The translations under genes and the position numbers were made by a program. Below the pieces are notes generated by a model. It ran no database searches. It saw nothing but the letters and a program-made list of their open reading frames with translations, and was not told where the DNA came from. 64,000 nt of DNA from Paractinoplanes deccanensis (lineage in GTDB: Bacteria > Actinomycetota > Actinomycetes > Mycobacteriales > Micromonosporaceae). The stretch spans positions 1 to 64,000 of the forward strand of contig NZ_BOMI01000137.1 of NCBI RefSeq assembly GCF_016862115.1, given 5' to 3'. This document shows positions 53,590-62,630 of this stretch, one piece after another. The first letter of the stretch is position 1. Each line of letters opens with the position of its first letter.

Positions 53590-54698
53590 GGCCGCTCCCA
53601 GAAGTCAGGTCCGACGGTGTCCTTGAAGTCGGACTTTGCCACGAAGTAGCCCTCGTCGTCCACGCCGAGCGGCAACATCGGCAGACGCCGGCTCGCCGGG
53701 CCGAAGACCGGCTGCGCGTTGCGGGTGATGAGGAACTGCGACTGGTGGCACGGGCAGAGCAGGCGGTTGGTCTGCTGCTCGTAGAGGCTCGCCGGGCAAC
53801 CGGCGTGCGTGCAGATCTTCGAGTACGCGACGTAGTCGCCGTACATCGAGCCGCGGTTGCGCCGGTCGGCCTCCGCGTTGCGCCGCGTCTCCTCCGCGTC
53901 GTCGGGACGCAGGTGGATCAGCAGGGTCGGCGAGTCGGCGAACTCGTTGGTGGCGCCGCCGGGGATGCCGGGGAAGACCGTCGCCTGGCCACCGGTGCTG
54001 ATGTCCTCGGGGCGGATCGGGGTGCCGTCCTCGCGGGCCAGCCGCACCGGGTTGCCGTTGTTGTGCACCGGGTTGAAGCCGGTCGAGAACAGCGGCGGCG
54101 GGTCACCCTTGTGCGGGTTCTCGATCAGGCCACCGATCAGCGGGGCCGCGGCCGCGATGCCCAGCGGCGCGGCGGCGAGGCCGATCGCGCCCTTGAGCAG
54201 CGGACGGCGCTGCACGCCGCCGGCCAGCTCGTCGGCCACGAACATCGCGGTCTGACCGGTGATCAGCTGCTCGTCGGTCGGCGACGCGCCGTCGTGCCGC
54301 TTCTGGATCGAGACCTCGTGCGGCAGCAGCTTCTTGGCCCAGGCCAGGATCGCGAAGCCGAGGGCGAACAGCGAGATGCCCAGGGTCAGGCCCAGCGCGG
54401 GCGTGTAGTAGTCGCCCATCGTGTGGCCGAGCTCGAACCGCCACGGCCACCAGATGTAGAAGCCGAGGAAGGCGAGCGCGGCCAGGCCCGAGATGATGAA
54501 CAGGAAGGCGATGTTGCGGACGACCCGCTTCTCGGCCTTCGAGTTGGTGCCCTGGAACTGCGACTCGTAGGTGATGATCTCGATCTCGTCGCGGCGCAGG
54601 CCCTCTTTGACGATGTCGAAACGGCTCACCTTGGGGTCGAACACGTCGACCGTCGAGGCCTGGCGGTCGGCCTCGGAATCGTGCTGGACCGACGTCAT
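53586..54698 (-). CDS. qcrA: Cytochrome bc1 complex Rieske iron-sulfur subunit
   Basis: The 370-residue protein starts MTSVQHDSEADRQ. It has the three N-terminal membrane helices of actinobacterial QcrA and a C-terminal Rieske domain with CTHAGCPAS and CPCHQSQF binding the 2Fe-2S cluster. It carries electrons from quinol to the di-haem QcrC. Its ATG overlaps the qcrC TGA (ATGA), and its stop overlaps the qcrB start. Confidence 0.96.
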   Translation of the reverse strand: MTSVQHDSEADRQASTVDVFDPKVSRFDIVKEGLRRDEIEIITYESQFQGTNSKAEKRVVRNIAFLFIISGLAALAFLGFYIWWPWRFELGHTMGDYYTPALGLTLGISLFALGFAILAWAKKLLPHEVSIQKRHDGASPTDEQLITGQTAMFVADELAGGVQRRPLLKGAIGLAAAPLGIAAAAPLIGGLIENPHKGDPPPLFSTGFNPVHNNGNPVRLAREDGTPIRPEDISTGGQATVFPGIPGGATNEFADSPTLLIHLRPDDAEETRRNAEADRRNRGSMYGDYVAYSKICTHAGCPASLYEQQTNRLLCPCHQSQFLITRNAQPVFGPASRRLPMLPLGVDDEGYFVAKSDFKDTVGPDFWERP

Positions 54699-55543
54699 GA
54701 CTTCCCCGCAATCCACAGCGCTGTGAAGACCAAGAGGGTGATGCCGACCAGGAAGACGGCCATGCCCTCGGTCGACGGGCCGTAGCGGCCCAGGTTGAAC
54801 AGACCGCCCGGGTCCTTGTCCTCCTGGAGCTGCATGGTGATGTAGGTGATGATCTCGCGCTTCTGCTCCGGCGTGAGCTGGTTGTCACCGAAGACCGGCA
54901 TGTTCTGCGGGCCGGTCAGCATGGCCGCGTAGATCTGCTCGGGCGTGGCGTCGTGCAGGCTCGGGGCGTACTTGCCGGACGAGAGCGCGCCACCACCGCC
55001 GCCGAAGCCGTGGCAGGAGGTGCAGTTGACCCGGAAGAGCTCGCCACCGCGGGCCAGCGCCTCGGGGTTGGACTCCAGGCTCTCGGTCAGTTCACCCTCG
55101 GGGATCTGGGGGCCTCCGCCCAGCTCCTGGATGTACTGCGCGAGCTGCTTGGTCTGGGTCTTGTCGAACTGCGGCTTCTTCTGCTCGGCCTGGGCCTCCT
55201 GGCGGACCATCGGCATGCGGCCGGTGCCCACCTGGAACTCGACCGAGGCGGCGCCGACGCCGATCAGGCTCGGGCCGCGGTCATCGACACCCTGCGCGTC
55301 CTTGCCGTGGCAGGTGATGCAGCTGTTGTCGAACAGCTGCTTTCCTTCCTGCGCGGTCGCGGAGAGCTGGCGGTCGTCCTCGGCGAAGGCTCCCGGGGCG
55401 AAGGCGGTGTAGACGCCGCCGGCGAGCGCGAGGGCGGCGAGCATGCGCACCGCCGCGCCGAGCCGCCGGCGCGCCCGGCTGGGCGCTTTGCGCCGCCGGG
55501 AGAACACCCTGAGGCGCCGTCGGGCGGGGGTGTCTGAAGTCAT
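54695..55543 (-). CDS. qcrC: Di-haem cytochrome c subunit of the bcc complex
   Basis: The 282-residue protein starts MTSDTPARRRLRVFSRRRKA behind agaggga; an ATG at 55579 is possible. An N-terminal membrane helix, two CxxCH motifs (SCITCHGKD and NCTSCHGFG) and a C-terminal helix (MAVFLVGITLLVFTALWIAG) match actinobacterial QcrC, which passes electrons directly to the aa3 oxidase. It is the first of the three qcr genes and follows ctaE by about 50 bp. Confidence 0.95.
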   Translation of the reverse strand: MTSDTPARRRLRVFSRRRKAPSRARRRLGAAVRMLAALALAGGVYTAFAPGAFAEDDRQLSATAQEGKQLFDNSCITCHGKDAQGVDDRGPSLIGVGAASVEFQVGTGRMPMVRQEAQAEQKKPQFDKTQTKQLAQYIQELGGGPQIPEGELTESLESNPEALARGGELFRVNCTSCHGFGGGGGALSSGKYAPSLHDATPEQIYAAMLTGPQNMPVFGDNQLTPEQKREIITYITMQLQEDKDPGGLFNLGRYGPSTEGMAVFLVGITLLVFTALWIAGKS

Positions 55544-55592
55544 GGGCTGTGTCCCTCTGGATGTTGACCTGAAGCTCATGGACGGATGCGGG

Positions 55593-56201
55593 CTACTGAA
55601 GCCAATAGATCATGGCGAACAGCGCGATCCACACGATGTCCACGAAGTGCCAGTAGTACGACACGACGATCGCCGAGGTGGCCTGCGCCGGGGTGAACCG
55701 GCCCATGGTCGTACGGATCATGTAGACGATGAAGGCGATCAGACCGCCGGTCACGTGCAGGCCGTGGAACCCGGTGGTCAGGTAGAACATCGAGCCGTAG
55801 CCGTCGCCGTTGAGCTTGATGCCCTCGTGGACGAGGTTGCGGTACTCGTTCGCCTGCCCGAGCACGAAGATCAGGCCCATCACGAAGGTGATGGTGAACC
55901 AGCGCCGGAGCGCGAACACATCGCCCTTCTCCGCGGCGAACACGCCGAGCTGGCAGGTGACCGAGGAGAGAACCAGGATCACCGTGAACGTCGTCGCGTA
56001 CGGGATCTCGAGGTGCTGGGTGTGCTCTTCCCACAACTCGGGCGCCGCCGCACGGATCGAGAAGTACATGGCGAACAACGCCGCGAAGAACATGAGTTCG
56101 CTGGAGAGCCACACGATCGTGCCGACGCTCACCATGTTCGGTCGCGTCAGCGAGTGGATCCTGCTCTTGTCGATGGCTGAGGCCGCTGTCACGAGGCTCA
56201 T
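55593..56201 (-). CDS. ctaE: Cytochrome c oxidase subunit III
   Basis: The 202-residue protein has five membrane helices, the conserved MVSVGTIVWLSSELMFFAALFAMYFSIR and the C-terminal FHGLHVTGGLIAF and YYWHFVDIVWIALF motifs. It is part of the aa3 oxidase and heads the ctaE-qcrCAB operon, divergent from ctaG. This cluster order is conserved in M. tuberculosis (Rv2193-Rv2196). Confidence 0.95.
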   Translation of the reverse strand: MSLVTAASAIDKSRIHSLTRPNMVSVGTIVWLSSELMFFAALFAMYFSIRAAAPELWEEHTQHLEIPYATTFTVILVLSSVTCQLGVFAAEKGDVFALRRWFTITFVMGLIFVLGQANEYRNLVHEGIKLNGDGYGSMFYLTTGFHGLHVTGGLIAFIVYMIRTTMGRFTPAQATSAIVVSYYWHFVDIVWIALFAMIYWLQ

Positions 56202-56300
56202 TATTGCCCCGCGATCAGTCCAAGGTGTCGCGGGGGGTGGAATCCGTCATGAGATTCCAGCCCGGAAGAACGGGCACCGACCGGATGGGCCTAGCCTCGA

Positions 56301-57296
56301 ATGGTGCACCTAGCCGAAACGCCCACACTCGCCGCGTCCAGCGGGGATACTGTTCTTCCGCCGTTCACCCCGGCCGCGATCTTCACGCAGATCCACATCG
56401 GGAGCCTGATCGCGCTGTTCCTCGTGGTGGCGGCGGCGCTGTACGGCTACGGCGTCTATCGGCTGCGCCTGCGCGGCGACCACTGGCCCGTGGGCCGCAC
56501 GGTCGCCTTCGTCGCCGGTGGACTCGGCTCCATCGCGGCCGTCACGGTGACCGGCATCGAGGCGTACGACACATCGCTGCTCTCGGTGCACATGGTGCAG
56601 CACATGACGTTGTCCATGGTGGGCCCCATCTTCCTGGCCCTCGGCGCGCCGGTGACGCTCGCGCTGCGCGTGCTGCCCGCGAGCCCGCGCAAGACGCTGC
56701 TCGCCGTGCTGCACAGCCGGGTCGCGCGGGTGCTGACGTTCCCGCTGGTCGCGTTCGGCATCTTCGTGGCCAACCCGTTCGTGCTCTACTTCACCGGCCT
56801 CTACCGGCAGACGCTGCTGCACCCGTGGCTGCACGAGTTCACCCACGTGCACTTCATCGTGACCGGCTGCCTGTTCTTCTGGCCGCTGCTGGGCCTCGAC
56901 CCGCTGCCCAACCGCTGGCCCTACCCGGGCCGCGCCCTGCTGATGGTGCTGTCGGTGCCGTTCCACACCGTGCTCGGCCTGACGATCATGCAGGCCAGCA
57001 CGCTGCTCGCCGGCGACTACTACCCGAGCCTCGGGCTGAGCTGGGCCGATCCCAAGGCCGACCAGGTCACGGCCGGCGGCATCCTCTGGGCCGGCGGCGA
57101 GATCGTCAGCGTCACGATGCTCGGCATCCTGGTGCTCCAGTGGATCCGTCAGTCCGAACGCGAGGCCCGCCGCATCGACCGGGCGCTGGACCGCCAGGAG
57201 GCCGAGGAGGCGGCCGCCGAGGCCGCGGAGGCCGCCGCTGCCGCCAAGATCACAAATGGCGGGGCCGCCGGGCGACCAGGGTCCGGCACCGCGTAA
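56301..57296 (+). CDS. ctaG: Cytochrome c oxidase assembly protein, caa3/CtaG family
   Basis: The 331-residue protein has about seven membrane helices with the family motifs SVHMVQHMTLSMVGPIFLAL, HPWLHEFTHVHFIVTGCLFF and GGEIVSVTMLGIL, and a charged Ala/Glu tail. The His and Met residues are those of the DUF/CtaG copper-delivery family. It is divergent from ctaE (99 bp between starts), fitting a role in oxidase assembly. Confidence 0.9.
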   Translation: MVHLAETPTLAASSGDTVLPPFTPAAIFTQIHIGSLIALFLVVAAALYGYGVYRLRLRGDHWPVGRTVAFVAGGLGSIAAVTVTGIEAYDTSLLSVHMVQHMTLSMVGPIFLALGAPVTLALRVLPASPRKTLLAVLHSRVARVLTFPLVAFGIFVANPFVLYFTGLYRQTLLHPWLHEFTHVHFIVTGCLFFWPLLGLDPLPNRWPYPGRALLMVLSVPFHTVLGLTIMQASTLLAGDYYPSLGLSWADPKADQVTAGGILWAGGEIVSVTMLGILVLQWIRQSEREARRIDRALDRQEAEEAAAEAAEAAAAAKITNGGAAGRPGSGTA

Positions 57297-57353
57297 CCGG
57301 GTCCGTTACGATCGGGCGGCACCACCCATAATCCGACTTGAAGGCAGTCGAAG

Positions 57354-57779
57354 ATGAGCGACGAGTACACGGTTTTGCTCTACAGCGACGATCCCGCGGT
57401 GCGCGACCGGATCCGGCTCGCGATCGGCGAGCGCCCGGCCGCCGACCTCAAGGTCGAGTTCGCCGACGCCGCCACCTGGGAAGACTGCCGCAACCTCCTG
57501 GACAAGTACGAGATCGACCTGATGGTGCTCGACGGCGAGGCGTCCCCCGCCGGCGGCCTGGGCATCGCCCGCCAGACCAAGGACGAGTACCCCGATCCCC
57601 CGCCCGTCTGCGTCGTCATCGCGCGCGCGGCCGACCGCTGGCTCGCCGCCTACTCGCAGGTCGACCAGACCCTCGTGGCCCCGCTCGACCCGGTGACCAC
57701 CGGCCAGACCGTTGCCGCGATGCTGCGGGCCCGCCGCGACGGCGCGATCCCGCTGGGCACGCTCGGCAAGCTCGCCTGA
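57354..57779 (+). CDS. Stand-alone receiver-like protein
   Basis: The 141-residue protein begins MSDEYTVLLYSDDPAVRDRI, and the second strand ends LMVLDGEASPAGGLG, where the Asp corresponds to the phospho-acceptor of receiver domains. No output domain is present, and the usual Lys near the C-terminus is not clear. It ends three bases before trpD, so it is co-transcribed with that gene. A role as a signalling adapter is inferred only. Confidence 0.7.
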   Translation: MSDEYTVLLYSDDPAVRDRIRLAIGERPAADLKVEFADAATWEDCRNLLDKYEIDLMVLDGEASPAGGLGIARQTKDEYPDPPPVCVVIARAADRWLAAYSQVDQTLVAPLDPVTTGQTVAAMLRARRDGAIPLGTLGKLA

Positions 57780-57782
57780 GTC

Positions 57783-58841
57783 ATGGGCTCCCGCACCTGG
57801 CCCAACCTCACCATGGCCCTGCTCCGCGGCGAGGAGCTCGCCACCGCGGACACCGCGTGGGCGATGGGCGAGATCATGGCGGGCAACGCCACCCCGGCCC
57901 AGATCGCCGGCTTCGCGATCGCCCTGCGCGCCAAGGGTGAGACGCCGGGCGAGCTGGCCGGCCTGGTCGAGGCGATGCTCGACAACGCCACCCTGGTCAC
58001 CCTGCCCGAACAGGTGCGCACCACCGCCGTCGACGTCGTCGGCACCGGTGGCGACCGCGCCAACACGGTCAACATCTCCACGATGGCGGCGATCATCACG
58101 GCCGCCGCCGGTGTGACGGTGGTCAAGCACGGCAACCGCTCGGCCTCGTCGACCACCGGCACGGCCGACCTGCTGGAGCGCTTCGGCATCCCGCTCGACC
58201 TGGGCCCGGCCGGCGTGGGCCGCACGGTTGCCGAGGCCGGCATCGGCTTCTGCTTCGCCGCCCGCTACCACCCCGGCATGCGCCACGCCGCCGTGCCGCG
58301 GCGTGAGCTGGGCGTGCCGACGTTCTTCAACGTGCTCGGCCCGCTGACCAACCCGGCCCGCCCGACCGCGGGCGCGGTGGGCTGCTTCGACCCGCGCATG
58401 GCGCCGGTGATGGCCGAGGTCTTCGCCCGGCGCGGCGACTCGGTGCTGGTGATGCGCGGCGAGGACGGCCTCGACGAGTTCACCACCGCGGCGCCCACCC
58501 GGGTGTGGAAGGCGAGCGGCGGCAAGGTCGAGGAGATCGTGATCGACGCCGTCGAGCTGGGCCTGCCCCGCTCCGAGCCGGCCGCCTTGCGCGGCGGCGA
58601 CTCGGCGTTCAACGCCGACGTAGCGCACCGCACCTTCGCCGGCGAGCCCGGCCCGGTGCGCGACGCGGTCGTGGTCAACGTGGCGGCCGCCCTGGCCGCT
58701 CAGGCGGGCTTCCCCGGCGACCTGAGAGACACGCTGCGGGCCGGAATAGCCCGGGCCCAGGAAACGATCGACTCCGGCGCCGCCACGGCGCTCCTGGAGC
58801 GCTGGGTGGCCGCGGCGCAGGCCGCGAAGGCCGCGGAATAG
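57783..58841 (+). CDS. trpD: Anthranilate phosphoribosyltransferase
   Basis: The 352-residue enzyme joins anthranilate and PRPP in tryptophan synthesis. Family motifs: DVVGTGGDRANTVNIST (PRPP loop), VVKHGNRSASSTTGTADLLE, and FNVLGPLTNPARP. Length is standard. It forms an operon with the receiver-like gene, ends at a strong hairpin, and is divergent from ctaE/ctaG as in M. tuberculosis (Rv2192c). Confidence 0.96.
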   Translation: MGSRTWPNLTMALLRGEELATADTAWAMGEIMAGNATPAQIAGFAIALRAKGETPGELAGLVEAMLDNATLVTLPEQVRTTAVDVVGTGGDRANTVNISTMAAIITAAAGVTVVKHGNRSASSTTGTADLLERFGIPLDLGPAGVGRTVAEAGIGFCFAARYHPGMRHAAVPRRELGVPTFFNVLGPLTNPARPTAGAVGCFDPRMAPVMAEVFARRGDSVLVMRGEDGLDEFTTAAPTRVWKASGGKVEEIVIDAVELGLPRSEPAALRGGDSAFNADVAHRTFAGEPGPVRDAVVVNVAAALAAQAGFPGDLRDTLRAGIARAQETIDSGAATALLERWVAAAQAAKAAE

Positions 58842-58851
58842 CCACTTCACA

Positions 58852-58884
58852 GGCAACACGCCGCCGCTAATGCGGCGTGTTGCC
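58852..58884 (+). terminator. Strong hairpin after trpD
   Basis: Perfect 13-bp arms ggcaacacgccgc and gcggcgtgttgcc with a seven-base loop lie 10 bp after the trpD stop. It terminates the receiver-trpD operon. Confidence 0.9.
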
Positions 58885-58963
58885 CCATTTCCGTGGCAGC
58901 GTCGAAAAGGAATTCGGGTCAATCCACCTTCCGGCGAAGAGACGGCGAAGAGAGGAGCCACCC

Positions 58964-59167
58964 GTGTCGGAACGCGAGATGCGCTGCGTCATCTGCGACG
59001 GCGACATGATGTTCGAGGTGCCGCCCTGCTCGGACGGCCACGACGACTGCCCCGAGATGGTCTGCACCCGCTGCGGCGCGGCCGAGGTCGTCGCCCCGAT
59101 CGTCGTCCACTGGTACGGCGCCGCCAGGCCCCGCAAGATAGCCCCTCGGCAGCGACAGGCGGCCTAG
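58964..59167 (+). CDS. Small zinc-ribbon-like protein
   Basis: The 67-residue protein (GTG start behind agaggag) has CVICDGDMMFE and CTRCGAAE, two CxxC pairs fitting a single zinc site, plus a Cys in PPCSDGHDDCPE. The tail is basic. No function can be assigned. It stands between two strong hairpins, so it is probably a single-gene transcript. Confidence 0.65.
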   Translation: MSEREMRCVICDGDMMFEVPPCSDGHDDCPEMVCTRCGAAEVVAPIVVHWYGAARPRKIAPRQRQAA

Positions 59168-59175
59168 AGACACGA

Positions 59176-59208
59176 AAAGGCCCGCGGTCCCGAGGACCGC
59201 GGGCCTTT
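59176..59208. terminator. Bidirectional terminator between the zinc-ribbon gene and ctaF
   Basis: Perfect 15-bp arms aaaggcccgcggtcc and ggaccgcgggccttt with a three-base loop lie between convergent genes, with A runs on one side and T runs on the other. Confidence 0.9.
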
Positions 59209-59219
59209 CTCGCAGAAGC

Positions 59220-59645
59220 TCAATGCTCGGCGGGGTGGCGTGTGCCGGTGTAGTACTCGAAGATCATGGCGGACGACGCGATGATCACCATGATCAGGCC
59301 GGCCGCGACCAGCCACCACATCCAGAACGCCAGGCCGATGCCGGCCACGGTGGCCGACAGCGCGATGCCGAACGGCCAGTAGCTGCCCGGGCTGAAGAAG
59401 CCGATCTCGCCGGCGCCCTCGGCGATCTCGCCGTCCTCGCGGTCCTCGGGGCGCAGGTCGATGCGCCGCGAGACGAACCAGAAGAAGCCGCCGCACATCG
59501 AGCAGAGCAGTCCGGAGAGGATCAGCGCGACCGTGCCGACCCACTCCACGTGGGTGCCGGTGCCGCGGGTGTAGAACCCGTAGACGATCGCCGCGCCGAA
59601 GAGGAAGGCCGCGACGCCGACGAAGATCTTGTATTCGGTCTTCAC
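59220..59645 (-). CDS. ctaF: Cytochrome c oxidase subunit 4 (actinobacterial type)
   Basis: The 141-residue protein has four membrane helices, starting MKTEYKIFVGVAAFLFGAAI, with the SYWPFGIALSATVAGIGLAF segment typical of actinobacterial CtaF. It follows ctaC by seven bases and is part of the aa3 oxidase. Corresponds to Rv2199c. Confidence 0.93.
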   Translation of the reverse strand: MKTEYKIFVGVAAFLFGAAIVYGFYTRGTGTHVEWVGTVALILSGLLCSMCGGFFWFVSRRIDLRPEDREDGEIAEGAGEIGFFSPGSYWPFGIALSATVAGIGLAFWMWWLVAAGLIMVIIASSAMIFEYYTGTRHPAEH

Positions 59646-59652
59646 GGCTTGC

Positions 59653-60612
59653 TCACTTCCCCGTGGTGGCGACGGCGCCGGCGCCCGCGGCGACGGAGTT
59701 GGTCTGGTTCCAGCTGTGCTGCTGGCGGCGGGTGTTGAACGGCTGCGTGGTCGTCGCGTATGCCTTGTCGCCGGTGAAGCCGATCGCCTCCATGCCCTCC
59801 TGGGTGGTGGCGCCGTTCTTGCGGGCGGTCAGGTACTGGTCGAACTTCTCGGGCGAGACCACGACCAGCTCGAAGTTCATGAAGGCGTGGTACGTGCCGC
59901 AGAGCTCGGCGCAGCGGCCGACGTAGCGGCCCTCGCGGTCGAGGGTCACCTCGAACTGGTTGCGCACGTTGCCGGGGAACACGTCACGCTTGAAGAGCAG
60001 CTCGGGCACCCAGAACGAGTGGATGACGTCCTTGCTGGTCTCCTCGAACCGGATCTTCTCGCCGGTCGGCAGCACCAGGATCGGGATGATGTCGGAGGAG
60101 CCGACGGTCGAGGCGACAGTGTTCGCCTCCTCGCCCAGCCCGTCGCGGTAGTTGAACTGCCAGTTCCACTTGAACGCGACGACCTCGACCACCTGGTCGG
60201 GGTTCTTCGTCAGCTTGTCCACGTCGGTCTGCACGATGGCCGTGTAGTAGAAGAGCACCGCCACGATCAGCACCGGGGTGACCGTGTAGAGCACCTCCAT
60301 CGGCATGTTGAACCGGGTCTGCACGGGCAGCTCGTCACCGCGCTTGCGGTACCGGATGATGCACCAGAAGATCAGGCCCCACACGAAGATGCCGACCACC
60401 AGCGCCGCGATCACCGAGGCGATCCACAGGTCGTACATCCGGTGTGCCTGCAGGCTGATGCCGTTGCTGGGCCATCCGAAGTGGCTGAACGCATCGCCGA
60501 TGCCGTTCACCGAACAACCCGAGAGCAGCACCAGCAGCGCCGGACCGGCGAGACCGAGCCCGGCGATCCGGACTGCCGCTCGCGGCCGCACGGCCGAACT
60601 CTTTGCGCCCAC
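59653..60612 (-). CDS. ctaC: Cytochrome c oxidase subunit II
   Basis: The 319-residue lipoprotein-like subunit has a signal with a LSGC lipobox, two membrane helices (about 55-130), and the periplasmic CuA domain with HSFWVPEL and C-AELC-GTYHAFM (C-x3-C-x3-H-x2-M). It accepts electrons from QcrC. It heads the ctaC-ctaF operon; upstream 180 bp are non-coding before the desulfurase gene. Corresponds to Rv2200c. Confidence 0.96.
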   Translation of the reverse strand: MGAKSSAVRPRAAVRIAGLGLAGPALLVLLSGCSVNGIGDAFSHFGWPSNGISLQAHRMYDLWIASVIAALVVGIFVWGLIFWCIIRYRKRGDELPVQTRFNMPMEVLYTVTPVLIVAVLFYYTAIVQTDVDKLTKNPDQVVEVVAFKWNWQFNYRDGLGEEANTVASTVGSSDIIPILVLPTGEKIRFEETSKDVIHSFWVPELLFKRDVFPGNVRNQFEVTLDREGRYVGRCAELCGTYHAFMNFELVVVSPEKFDQYLTARKNGATTQEGMEAIGFTGDKAYATTTQPFNTRRQQHSWNQTNSVAAGAGAVATTGK

Positions 60613-60790
60613 CTGCTTTTGCCTCCCTTAGCAGCGCCGCCCCGCCCGAAACCGGACACCGAGCGGCAAGGCGTCACCGACGGTCGCACATTACTCGACC
60701 TGGCCCTACCGTCCGGGTCGGGGGGTCGGATCTTCGACGGTGCACGGTTACCCCTCAACAACCGGACGATACCGTTCTCCAGTGGAATCC

Positions 60791-61918
60791 ATGGCCGTTC
60801 CCGCGGCATACCTGGACGCGGCAACCGCCGCTCCCCTGCATCCGGTGGCCCGCGAGGCCCTGCTCGCCGCGCTCGACGACGGCTGGGCGGACCCGTCCCG
60901 GCTCTACTCCGCGGGCCGGCGGGCACAACAGCTCTCCGACGCGGCCACGGCCGCCTTCGCCGAGGCGCTGGCGGTACGCCAGGACGAGGTGTCCCTCTGG
61001 CCCTCGGGTACGGCGGCCGCACAGGCCGCCGTGCTCGGCGCCCTCGCCGGACGGGCTCGCCACGGCGACACGCTGGTGCACTCCGCGATCGAGCACTCGG
61101 CCGTGCTGCACGTCGCCCGCCGCGGCAAGGCCGTCGAGGTGCCGGTCGACCGTCTCGGGCGGCTCGATCTGGACGCCTGGGACCGCGCGGTGTCCACACC
61201 GGGCACGGCGGTGGCGGCGCTGATCAGCGCGAGTCACGAGGTGGGCACCGAGCAGCCGGTCGCCGCGGCCGCCGACTACTGCGCCGAGGCCGGCGTGCCG
61301 TTGTATGTGGACGCGGCCCAGTCGATCGGGCGCGCGCCGGTGGCGCCGGGATGGTCGCTGCTCAGCGCGAGCGCGCACAAGTGGGGCGGCCCGCCCGGGG
61401 TCGGCGTCCTCATCGTACGCAAGGGTGTGCGCTGGATCTCGCCTTATCCCCAGGATGATCTTTATCGCCCGGGCGTGTCGGGCGCCCTCGACCTGCCCGC
61501 GGTGGTCGCCGCCGCGGCGAGCCTGCGGGCCGTGCTGGCCGAGGCACAGACCGAGGCCGTACGCCTGTCCGCGCTCGTCGACCGCATCCGCGAGCGCGTC
61601 GCGGCGACCGTGCCCGACGTCGAGGTGGTCGGCGATCCGGTGCGGCGCCTGCCCCACCTGGTGACCTTCTCCTGCCTGTACGTGGACGGCGAGGCGCTGC
61701 TGCACGCGCTGGACCGCGCGGGCTTCGCGGTCTCGTCCGGCTCGTCGTGCACCGCGTCGACGCTGAAGCCGAGCCACGTGCTCGAGGCGATGGGCGTGCT
61801 CAGCCACGGCAACGTGCGGGTCTCGCTGCACCGCGGCACCACCGAGGACGAGGTCGAGCGCTTCCTCGCCGTCCTGCCCGGCATCGTGGAGAAGATCAGA
61901 CAGGAGGCGGGGATGTGA
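60791..61918 (+). CDS. Cysteine desulfurase (NifS/IscS-like)
   Basis: The 375-residue PLP enzyme releases sulfur from cysteine as a persulfide. It begins YLDAATAAPLHPVAREALLA, with SAIEHSAVLH, DAAQSIGRAPV, the PLP-lysine motif SAHKWGGPPG, and an active-site Cys in SSGSSCTASTLKPSHVL, then NVRVSLHRGTT. The GTG at 60782 is an alternative start. The TusA gene overlaps its stop (GTGA), so sulfur is probably passed on to TusA. Confidence 0.92.
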   Translation: MAVPAAYLDAATAAPLHPVAREALLAALDDGWADPSRLYSAGRRAQQLSDAATAAFAEALAVRQDEVSLWPSGTAAAQAAVLGALAGRARHGDTLVHSAIEHSAVLHVARRGKAVEVPVDRLGRLDLDAWDRAVSTPGTAVAALISASHEVGTEQPVAAAADYCAEAGVPLYVDAAQSIGRAPVAPGWSLLSASAHKWGGPPGVGVLIVRKGVRWISPYPQDDLYRPGVSGALDLPAVVAAAASLRAVLAEAQTEAVRLSALVDRIRERVAATVPDVEVVGDPVRRLPHLVTFSCLYVDGEALLHALDRAGFAVSSGSSCTASTLKPSHVLEAMGVLSHGNVRVSLHRGTTEDEVERFLAVLPGIVEKIRQEAGM

Positions 61919-62127
61919 TCGAGCTCGACTGCCTGGGCCAGAAGTGCCCGCTCCCGGTGATCCAGCTGGCGAAGAACATCCGGAACGTCGAGGTCGGCGA
62001 CGTGGTCCGGGTCCTCGCCGACGACCCGGCCGCGGCCAACGACATCCCGGCCTGGTGCCGGATGAAGCAGCAGGAATACCTGGGCTCGCCGGCGCCGGAC
62101 GCCTACGAGGTGCGCCGGCTCAGCTGA
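61915..62127 (+). CDS. tusA: TusA-like sulfur carrier protein
   Basis: The 70-residue protein has the TusA motif ELDCLGQKCPLPVIQLAK, with the persulfide-carrying Cys before PxP, and ends AYEVRRLS. A good ribosome site (caggaggcgg) precedes the GTG, which overlaps the desulfurase TGA. It would carry sulfur for tRNA thiolation or molybdopterin. It converges on the P-loop kinase with an 8-bp overlap. Confidence 0.92.
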   Translation: MIELDCLGQKCPLPVIQLAKNIRNVEVGDVVRVLADDPAAANDIPAWCRMKQQEYLGSPAPDAYEVRRLS

Positions 62128-62620
62128 GGTATTCCAGCACCGGGCCGACCGGGTCCTTGGCGAAGAAGGTGTCGACGACCAGGCGCGGGCCCAGGTACGG
62201 CTCGTACTCCTTCTGGCGCTCCAGGACCCGGACCCAATCGGGGATGCCATCGTGGTCGCGGGACTCGTAGCGCTTCTCGACCCGCCGCCGGTGCTCGGCG
62301 TCGTCGCCGCAGACCACCTCGACCACGCGCAGCGGCACGCCCAGCCGCTCGGCGAGGTCGACCCAGAGCTGCCGGGCCGCCTTCACCGGGTTCACCGCGT
62401 CGATGATCACGTGCTGGCCGTTGGCGAGCTGCACCTCGGCGAGGGCCGCCACCACGCCGTACGCCGCGTAGCCCGGCCGGGGCTCGCTCACCTCGTACCG
62501 CTGCAGGGTGAAGTCGACGGTGTCGACCGCGAGCACGCACGCCGGCAGCTCGGTGGCCACCCGCGCGGCGAGCGTGCTCTTCCCGACACCGGGCAGCCCG
62601 GCGAAGACGGCCAGCACCAT
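62120..62620 (-). CDS. P-loop AAA_33 kinase-like protein
   Basis: The 166-residue protein begins MVLAVFAGLPGVGKSTLAAR (Walker A), with DTVDFTLQRYEV and IIDAVNPVKAARQLWVDLAE as the second conserved parts of zeta-toxin/chloramphenicol-phosphotransferase-like small kinases, and CGDDAEHRRRVEKRYES. Substrate unknown. It follows adoK by 10 bp on the same strand, so it is co-transcribed. Confidence 0.8.
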   Translation of the reverse strand: MVLAVFAGLPGVGKSTLAARVATELPACVLAVDTVDFTLQRYEVSEPRPGYAAYGVVAALAEVQLANGQHVIIDAVNPVKAARQLWVDLAERLGVPLRVVEVVCGDDAEHRRRVEKRYESRDHDGIPDWVRVLERQKEYEPYLGPRLVVDTFFAKDPVGPVLEYLS

Positions 62621-62630
62621 CGGTCTTTCC

